NCBI GenBank assembly: GCA_009767595.1
Contig: VSDK01028396.1
Span: forward strand, 3,461 to 67,460
Length of the DNA stretch: 64,000 bases
Direction: 5' to 3'
Source of the DNA: Symbiodinium kawagutii
Lineage: Eukaryota > Sar > Dinophyceae > Suessiales > Symbiodiniaceae
The notes under the pieces are model-generated. The model saw only the letters and a list, made by a program, of their open reading frames with translations, was not told the DNA's origin and ran no database searches. Both the position numbers and the translations under genes were made by a program. This document shows, one piece after another, positions 56,541 through 64,000 of this stretch; position 1 is the first letter of the stretch; every line of letters starts with the position of its first letter.

Positions 56541-57840
56541 GCGAACGGAAGTGATGACATTTTCTCAGAAGTGGGTGGTTTTTCAATGGTTTTGTCAGGG
56601 ATAGTGGTGAAGAATAGAGGATAATTACCAACAAACTCCAGCAAAAATCTGTTAAACAACGACTAGATATGGTGGTGTATCAATGGGTTTATCAGGGAAT
56701 GCAGGGTGCAACTAACCTGCTTATAACTACCCCAGCTGCACATCCAAGCATAAGGACAATGGACCAGGGATTATAATGGTGGATAATACCAACAAAAAAG
56801 GCTAAACAACGACTAAATATGGTGGTTTCTCAAGCCATACGGATCCCCAAAGATATGACTGGAGCCAGGGGTATCCAGTTCTATCCATTTAAAGTACAGG
56901 GAAACCATGTGGTAGTACAACAGTGTCATTGTTTCATTAACTGATCGCAAAGAGATTGAACGATTATGGTTTCACCACCTGGTCAATCAATGGTTACTTG
57001 ATGGTTGACTTTTTTTGTTATTGATCACTGATGGTTGCTGGACTATTGCAGCCTTTGTAGGCACAGATTCGTGGGCTTTTGGGCGTATGGGTGCGTAAAT
57101 TCATGGGAACACCAAGCAGCTGTTGATTAAGCTTGTTGACATTCATCCAATGGGGCTACCAATCAGCAGGAAAAAGAGTGCGGGGGAAAGTTCATTTGTG
57201 AAAAGACTCCGTAGGTTGATGATTAGTCTACAGTTCCGGTTCTTGTCCTGCAGTACAGGATGAGAGTGATGCAGGTTTGCCACATCAATAATCGGAGAGT
57301 GTGTTCTTCCTTCTCTACCCACCTCAGCGGAAACGGCTTGGTGAGTCGTTTTGAGTCGTTGTCGTTTCACCGTCACTAACGAGCATAAATCATTCAACAG
57401 TAAATCTTGCAGAACTTGGTACCATCCCAGCAGTACCCATCCATTGGAAGGACTTGGAGACAAGGATGGTGCCCCACTTGAATGTGCCTATGATGGTGAA
57501 CCATGGTGAACCAAGAATCCCATCACCTCATTCACCAAGCAGCAAGAATCAATAGCCTCAACATGCCTCAACCATCATTCGCTATCAACCGCATCATAGC
57601 CATCCACCAAAACGCCACTCATGACTCGACCGAAGCTGAAGCATCTCTAGTCATCAAGTATCACGACTTCCATGATTGACACATGACTTCCATGATTCAC
57701 ACATGACTTCCGTGACTCATCACGACTTCATGATACTTCATGACTCGTTAGGACTTCATGACTCATCATGACTCCATGACTCATCATGACTTCCGTCCTT
57801 CCGACCCTTCCATCCTTTCCACGTCTCCAGATGTCTCCAG

Positions 57841-57960
57841 GTTCCTGATCTGCACCGCGCCTTGCGCGAAGCAGTGCAGCGGCGGCGCGGCGCCCCGTCC
57901 GCGCCGGCGCCCAGATGGGCTCGACGGAAGGGCGGCAGCGACCTCCTCGTGCTGCCGGAG
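57841..57960 (+). CDS. Gene F exon 4: basic linker and start of the F-box (GC donor)
   Basis: Acceptor atgtctccag|GTT, donor CCGGAG|gcgtgg, 40 codons in phase 0 to 0. It reads VPDLHRALREAVQRRRGAPS, APAPRWARRKGGSDLLVLPE. The final LPE is the usual opening of an F-box. Ending at GC rather than the GT at 57980 is required to join the next exon in frame. Confidence 0.7.
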
Positions 57961-58016
57961 GCGTGGCTTCAGCGGTGGGGTACCAGCCATCACTGGGGTA
58001 CCAGCCATAGCAACAC

Positions 58017-58137
58017 ATGGCTGTGGGTCAAGCAGTTAACCAAGCAATGATGGGGGATAATAGCCAGTAAAAATAGGGAAAACAAGGGCTAATGGTAGGG
58101 GAATCAGGGGTACAGGGTTTTGACCCACAGCCACATG
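58017..58137. repeat. GTGGGTCAAAA inverted-repeat element, copy 2
   Basis: catggctgtgggtcaagcag and gttttgacccacagccacat. It lies in the intron that splits the F-box. Confidence 0.8.
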
Positions 58138-58448
58138 GCAACTCTATCATATTTAGGCACCAAACTATTCATGAACCAGCAACACTATCATCTATGCACT
58201 GGTATGCTATGAAGCACCAAGCTATTCATGAACTCTCTGATGGACTCTTTCCAATCTTCAAGCCATGGTTCAGGATACCAGGGTCTTAACCAGGTTTTTT
58301 CCATGGAGCCAGAGGCATCCCAACCTGGCCGCCTTGGCTCCCCAGCGGATATCCTCAGGCCATGGGCCACCCCCCCTCAACTACCACAGGCCACCCATGG
58401 TCCCTCCATAGGTCCTTGGCAGTTTCCCTGGCGTCCCATGGGTCCCAG

Positions 58449-58579
58449 GGCTACCTCCTTCAGATGCTGAGCTTCGTTGCCATGGCGCCGGAGCTGTGCG
58501 CCCTGGGCGCGGCCTCTGCTGCGCTGAAGCAGCTGGCCGTGCGGGACCAGTTCTGGCGCAGCGCGGGGACCTTGGTGCG
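58449..58579 (+). CDS. Gene F exon 5: F-box core, runs into a gap
   Basis: Acceptor tgggtcccag|GGC. It reads GYLLQMLSFVAMAPELCALG, AASAALKQLAVRDQFWRSAG, TLVR. Joined to exon 4 it gives LPE-GYLLQMLSF...ELCALGAAS..LK.LA..DQFW, which matches the F-box pattern (LPxxxLxxILSFL, Leu-Ser helix, terminal W). F-box proteins bind Skp1 through this motif and present substrates to SCF ubiquitin ligases. The substrate-binding part would lie downstream and is not visible. The exon's 3' end is lost in the N run. Confidence 0.7.
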
Positions 58580-58633
58580 NNNNNNNNNNNNNNNNNNNNN
58601 NNNNNNNNNNNNNNNNNNNNNNNNNNNNNNNNN
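58580..58633. other. Assembly gap (54 N)
   Basis: N run that hides the 3' end of the F-box exon and its donor. Confidence 1.
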
Positions 58634-59330
58634 TGGGGCAGGTGGGGCAGGGGGGGTGGTAGGGCTGTTGGGGTTCAGAATAGATGGTGAACCAGGGGCT
58701 CTTGATGGCAAGGGTGACTCATGGCTTTTTATGATAGTGATGCTTTATGATGCTTTGCAGTGGTGGGATGATGGCCATGATGGTGTGTATACAAATGGTT
58801 TGCATTAGTGACGAACCGCGTTTGAAGATTGTCATGAGGCTTCATAGTGGGCAATTCAGTATTGCTTATTACAGCCAAGCAATAATAGTTATGGCCAACC
58901 GACAGTTGGGACCCAACTAGTGTGAAGTGATTGGAGTTGAGCAGCGGCGGGCTCATGCTAGGAGTACAAATGGATGATTGTTTCGAAAGACTGGCTGTTG
59001 GTAGTTCCAACAGAACACAGAATGCCAGGGAGCGGAGTATTCTTTGTTTTCGACAAGTCAAGGAGCAGCAACGGTAAAAGTAGTGAGATAATCCAAGATA
59101 AAACAGTATGGGGGTGTCACCAAAAACACACACGTGGCTAAGTAGCCAGGCATGTGGTCCATCACAAAGAACCTGTGTTGGTCGATTATTATGTAGCTTG
59201 GCGATTTTGAATCTACTGTACAAATAATTTCCAATGAATCGATAATGACTCAGCAATGAAGCAACACAGGCTATTTTTCACTTATTCTACAATCTATCTA
59301 CAGCAACACTACATTGAATCATTAGATGAC
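58634..59330. other. Intronic DNA, no convincing exon
   Basis: G-rich then ATGGT-type sequence. A 175-codon minus frame (59256-58729) is open, with an ordinary, non-repetitive composition, but shows no splice links. It is kept as unassigned. Confidence 0.4.
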
Positions 59331-59434
59331 CGTGGGTCAAAGACTGTACCCCTGGTGAACATTCCCCAAATGACCAAACTCATTTTGGTTAGGATGTTCA
59401 CCAACCATTTGCTGGTTGGTTAGTATTGACCCAG
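59331..59434. repeat. GTGGGTCAAAA inverted-repeat element, copy 3 (diverged)
   Basis: ccgtgggtcaaagactgtac and ggttagtattgacccagc around an aacattccccaaatg/gatgttcacc interior. Confidence 0.55.
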
Positions 59435-59835
59435 CTCGCCATATAGTTGATATATCCCCCATCATAGTTGGTTGCGATCCCGTATGATGGATGGGGGATA
59501 TCACAAATTGTTGGATATGGGATACATCCCATTCTTACTCCGATGTGAGAATAGATGGCTCACGCCACTTTCCCATCTGGAACTATAGATGGCTCAAAAA
59601 AGTGCCAGGATGCGCACTGGTTTTTGTGAACTGAAATGCCACAGATACAACCTCTTGCCTAAAAAGGTTGCGCCATCTACATAGCCATTCTGGGAAGTAG
59701 AGACCGGGGTGGCCACAGATTTGGTCAACACGCGTTCCGCGACATTTGGAGAATTTGCAACGCCCCTAAAAATATGGAATTGCAAGTAGATCAACATTTG
59801 AATACAGCAAACACCCTTACTCAAATCAATATGTT

Positions 59836-62290
59836 TTGCCTGTTCTGTTCTGGCCTTGTCTGCAAGGTATAAAACAAATCAGCCGAATAAATTTACACAA
59901 TATGACGCAAACGGTACCAATAATGTTTTCCCCACCACCTGCACAGCCAATACCTGCAAACCTTCCAACAACATCAGCAAAATGGGCAAATAGATGGCGC
60001 AACCCCTTCAAATCGTTGTTTTTCCCTGACCTTTCCAGAAAGAAATACCAGCAGAATAAGTCGGGATGTAGCAAATTGCATTGGCTGCATCCATTTGCAC
60101 TCAACTGTTGTTAGTTCTCACAACCTGACCTGCTGCACGGCAAATACCTGCAAACCGTCCAGCAACATCAGCAAAGTGGGCGAATAGATGGCGCAACCAC
60201 TTTGAATCGTTGTTTTTCCCCAACCGTTCTAAAAGCAAACGCCGAAAAGTAAGTGCAAATATAGCACATTGCACCAGTTGAATCCAATTGCATCCAATTG
60301 CTGTTATTTCTCACCACCTGACCTGCTGCACAGCAAAAACCTGCAAACCTTCCAACAAGATCAGCCCCTTCGAATCTCTTTCTTCCCCTCACTTTTCCAG
60401 AAAGAAGCAACAACAGAGCAAGTGCAGATGTAGCAAACTGCACCAATTGCATCCAATTGCATCCAATTGCATCCAATTGCTGTTATTTCTCCCTTCCTGA
60501 GCAACAGCAGAGCAAGTGCAGATGTAGCAAACTGCACCACACCAATTGCATCCAATTGCTGTTATTTCTCCCTTCCTGACTTGCTGCACACCAAAAATTT
60601 GCAAACCTTCCAGCAAGATCAGCGAAATGGGTGAGTAGATGGCGCAACCCCTTCGAATCGCTCTTTTTCCTCAACCTTGTCAGAAAGAAACAAAGCAGAG
60701 TAAGTGCAGATGTAGCACACTGCACCAATTGCGTCCAATTGCACCCAATTGCATCCAATTGCTGTTAGTTCTCACAACCTGACCTGCTGCACGGCAAATA
60801 CCAGCAGACCGTCCAACATCCAGCAAGATCAGCGAAATGGGTGAGTAGATGGCGCAACCCCTTCGAATCGCTCTTTTTCCCCGAACTTTTCTAGAAAGAA
60901 ACAACAGCAGGGTAAGTGCAGATGTAGCAAACTGCAAAAAATTGCTTCCAATTGCGGTTATTTCTCACCACCTGACCTGCTGCACAGCAAAAACCTGCAA
61001 ACGTTCCAGCAAGATCAACAAAATGGGCGAGTAGATGGCGCAACCCCTTCAAATCGTTGTTTTCCCCAACCGTTCCAAAACACCGGGACACTAAGTGAAG
61101 ATGTAGCAAACTGCACCAGTTGAATCCAATCGCATCCAATTGCTGTTATTTCTCACCACCTGACCTGCTGCACAGCAAAAACCTGCAAACCTTCCAACAA
61201 GATCAGCGAAATGGGCGAGTAGATGGCGCAACCCCTTCGAATCTCTTTCTTCCCCTCACTTTTCCAGAAAGAAGCAACAGCAGAGCAAGTGCAGATGTAG
61301 CAAACTGCACCACACCAATTGCATCCAATTGCTGTTATTTCTCACCACCTGACCTGCTGCACACAAAAAAATTGCAAACCTTCCAACAAGATCAGCGAAA
61401 TGGGTGAGTAGATGGCGCAACCCCTTCGAATCGCTCTTTTTCCTCAACCTCGTCAGAAAGAAACAACAGCAGAGTAAGTGCAGATGTAGCACACTGCACC
61501 AATTGCGTCCAATTGCACCCAATTGCATCCAATTGCTGTTAGTTCTCACAACCTGACCTGCTGCACGGCAAATACCAGCAGACCGTCCAACAACATCAGC
61601 AAAGTGGGCGAATAGATGGCGCAACACCTTCAAATCGTTGTTTTCCCCGAAGTTTTCCAGAAAGAAGCAACAGCAGAGCAAGGGTAGCTGTAGCAAACTG
61701 CACCAGTTGCATCCAATTGCATCAAATTGCTGCTATTTCTCACCAACTTACCTGCTGCACAGCAAATACCTGCAAAACTTCCAGCAAGATCAGCGAAATG
61801 GGTGAATAGATGGCGCAACCCCTTCGAATCGCTCCTTTTTCCCCAACTTTTCCAGAAAGAAACAACAGCAGAGTAACTGCAGATGTAGCACACTGCACCA
61901 ATTGCGTCCAATTGCATCCAATTGCACCCAATTGCATCCAATTGCTGTTAGTTCTCATAACCTGACCTGCTGCGCGGCAAATACCTGCAAACCCTCCAAC
62001 AACGTCAGCAAAGTGGGCGAATAGATGGCGCAACACCTTCAAATCGTTGTTTTCCGCATTCAGAAAGAAACACCAGGAGAGTAAGAGGGAAGTTGCAAGC
62101 TGTACCAATTTGCATCCAATTCTTGTCGTTTCTCACCGCCTGACCTGCTGCACAGCAAATACCTGCAAACCTTCCAACAACATCAACAAATGGGCGAGTA
62201 GATGGTGGAAACCCCTGCGAAACGTTGTTTTCACAACCCTTCCAGCAAAGAAATCAGCAGAGTGGGTGTAGATACAACAAACTGTGCCAG
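59836..62290. repeat. Satellite array, about 12 units of 175-215 bp, with a nested decamer
   Basis: Unit landmarks in order: tagatggcgcaaccccttc, a ccttttccagaaagaa-type stretch, aacaacagcagagtaagtgc, agatgtagcaaactgcacca, one to four copies of ccaattgcat, ctgttatttctcaccacctg, acctgctgcacagcaaa, cctgcaaaccttccaacaag. The landmark tagatggcgc starts at 59991, 60185, 60636, 60846, 61032, 61220, 61409, 61613, 61806, 62022 and 62199 (as tagatggtgg). Length varies mainly through the decamer count. Many frames on both strands stay open for 60-146 codons. Confidence 0.95.
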
Positions 62291-62589
62291 TTTCTGTTGT
62301 TTTCCACATCCTGCGCATACTGCAACCCAATCCAAAATCTTGAAAGCAACCGTTTGCTATACAGCAATTGCTTTTTTATTGCGAAGAAACCCATGCCATC
62401 TACCTCAAAAGAGGCAAAACATTGGGAAAGGTGTGTTTCGTTGCTTCCTTGCAACTGTGCGGAAAAAACACCTTTCAATTCTTCTCCGCAGAGCCTTCAA
62501 GATGTTTACCTACCGGCAAATCTTCCGCAAAAAGCCAAAGCAGCAGAGCTTGTAGATGATCAGCCCAAGGCCAGGAGAGCATAGTAATT

Positions 62590-63010
62590 ACTGAAAATGG
62601 CACAAAAGACGTGGCTGCGCCATCTACTGGCTTGATTTTCAACCGAACCTCCAGAATTTTCCGGGACACGTCTGGACCATGTTTTCCAAAAATTTGCGCC
62701 TGCACATTGATGTTCTGGGGCAGAAACTGGCACAAGGACTAGGTGTTGTGCCATTTATTGGTCCTTTTCTCGGTTGCCCGACTGCTGATTTTCTTGGCAC
62801 GATAGCAAGGGACAACAGATGCGGCAAAAAAACAACAAAATGATACAAAATGCGCAATTTCCCTCATGTTTTGCCACTTTTTGAGGCAAACGGCACACAT
62901 TTTTTCACGAGGGGTTGCGCCATCTATTGTGGTTATTCTGGTTTCCGCACGCCCTGGATTTCTGTGAGAGTAGATGGCTCAGTACCCCAAAATTTCAATT
63001 TCCGGGGCCA
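62590..63010. repeat. Satellite-related flank with inverted TAGATGG motif
   Basis: ctgcgccatctactgg (62614) and gttgcgccatctattg (62913) are reverse complements of the satellite landmark. A similar inverted motif is on the left flank (59668, gttgcgccatctac). agtagatggctcag at 62970 mirrors aatagatggctcac at 59551. Confidence 0.7.
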
Positions 63011-63083
63011 TCTATTTTCACTACGGTGTACATATTATTATAATGGTTGGGATCCCCCATTATTGTTGGTTGTTGATCGCCTC

Positions 63084-63187
63084 TGGTAAACTAACCTGGC
63101 AATGGAAAATCCACCCTTTGTTGGTGCTTTCCCAGGGTTTCACTATAAAATATGGTGAAAATCCATTGCCAGGTTAGTCTACCAGAG
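63084..63187. repeat. Hairpin element (TAACCTGGCAATGGA)
   Basis: ggtaaactaacctggcaatg pairs with cattgccaggttagtctacc at the other end. Total about 104 bp with a loop of about 40 bp. Confidence 0.9.
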
Positions 63188-63547
63188 GGTAAGCAACAAC
63201 TCTCAACCGTTGGATCTTCACAGCTCCCCCTTTTCGAATGGTTGGTGACAGCCTCAGCTGCCCATCAAAGCATCGCCAGGATAAGGCATCATGAACCACT
63301 ATCAACCATCATAAAGCATATTGATCACCATGGTTCACCCTCATGAACCGCAAATGAAGCACCATGAGTCGTGACATGATCAGCTTTTAGCACCTATGAA
63401 CGGTTGATTAACCTTTAATCAACCATCAATCGACCATGAATTAGCCATCTTCAACCAGCAGTTAAGCATCGCAAATCACCCTAATGAACCACCCGAAACC
63501 TGCACCATCCATCCAAAAAAACACACCCCGTGAGCGCTCCTGCCAAG

Positions 63548-63647
63548 GTTCGGCGGCGCTTGCTGATGCACCTGGCATGTCAATGCGTGGCATCTTGGTG
63601 TCGCTGCGAACGTTGGGGGTTGTCTGCATGGCTGCGCATGGTACCAG
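63548..63647 (+). CDS. Later exon, probably gene F
   Basis: Acceptor cctgccaag|GTT, donor GTACCAG|gtgacg. It reads VRRRLLMHLACQCVASWCRC then ERWGLSAWLRMVP plus one base. Left flank ACCAT-type, right flank TGGGTCAA element. Linkage to the F-box exons cannot be tested because of the gap and the 5 kb between them. Confidence 0.5.
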
Positions 63648-63665
63648 GTGACGTCCAACAAGAAA

Positions 63666-63786
63666 TCATATGGGTATGGGTCAATATGAACCAACCAATG
63701 ATGGGGGATAATCACCAACAACCATAGGGAAAACAATGGTCAATGATGGGGGAACCAGGGGTACGGGGTTTTGACCCACAGCCATA
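63666..63786. repeat. GTGGGTCAAAA inverted-repeat element, copy 4
   Basis: catatgggtatgggtcaata and gttttgacccacagccatat. Interior aaccaaccaatgatggggga resembles copy 2 (caagcaatgatgggggataa) almost exactly. Confidence 0.8.
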
Positions 63787-64000
63787 TCTTTACGCGTCTT
63801 TCACTATGGGGGATAACCAACAATAGTGATATTGGGGGATCCCAAAAACCTATGGTTAGTAGTGATGAACTATGGGGGATAGCCAACAGTAGTAGCTGGT
63901 TGGTGGTTTGATTGACTTCTTTTTGAGGGGATTAAATTCTTTGATAGGGGATGACAACCAACAACAATGGTTAAACCCCTTCCGGTTGGTGGTTTGATAG

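Noticed and set aside
58729-59256. 175-codon minus-strand gene
   Set aside because: No splice-linked neighbours, no recognised motif, and an ordinary intron-like setting. Left as unassigned rather than called.
59836-62290. A family of small proteins encoded by satellite units
   Set aside because: Frames are open on both strands, vary with decamer count and share no conserved start. Repeat structure explains them better, though transcription was not tested.
1-64000. tRNA, rRNA or snRNA genes
   Set aside because: No cloverleaf, rRNA core segment or snRNA motif was recognised by eye on either strand. A covariance-model search would settle it.

Overview
The window looks like nuclear DNA of a dinoflagellate, probably of the Symbiodiniaceae/Suessiales type. 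No species is claimed. There is no bacterial-style gene anywhere: the longest clean reading frames are short, GC-rich exons of about 35-220 bp lost in long, AT-richer, repeat-filled introns. When exons are cut at AG|G acceptors and at GT, GC or GA donors, their reading phases join up again and again. GC and GA donors are a known peculiarity of dinoflagellate introns. Supporting marks are a degenerate TTTAGGG-type interstitial telomeric array, a decayed LINE reverse transcriptase, and recognisable genes that all read on the + strand.

Layout. 1-460: a near-perfect AT-rich palindrome. 643-766: one exon of a collagen-like Pro/Gly/Ala protein. 1.4-12.5 kb and 16.3-26.8 kb: two tandem copies (A1 and A2) of one secretory-pathway gene of unknown function, with matching exons and partly matching introns. 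A2 carries a LINE fragment and reading-frame lesions. 12.5-15.6 kb: microsatellites and a gapped tandem repeat. 27-33.9 kb: gene Y, a Met/Pro-rich plus helical protein. 35-39.3 kb: gene R, five phase-linked exons ending in a stop. 40.2-41.0 kb: gene Z, three linked exons. 41.4-43.8 kb: minus-strand frames of uncertain status. 45.2-50.1 kb: gene X, ending in an acidic tail. 53.1-58.6 kb and beyond: gene F, whose exons assemble an F-box across a GC-AG intron. 59.4-63.2 kb: a large satellite of about 190 bp with a nested 10-bp repeat. 63.5 kb: one further exon.

Most non-coding DNA belongs to a few repeat systems: a 90-140 bp inverted-repeat element with GTACC-containing ends (about 20 copies), two other short inverted-repeat families, and degenerate ATGGT/ACCAT DNA. 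The last changes polarity at exons: ACCAT-type to the left, ATGGT-type to the right. Introns could therefore fold back on themselves. In one case (exon 46841-46977) the two sides form a true inverted repeat of roughly 190 bp around the exon.

Exon calls are my own reading of splice signals, phase and codon pattern. No transcript or database search was available. Apart from the F-box and the reverse transcriptase I do not recognise protein families with confidence.
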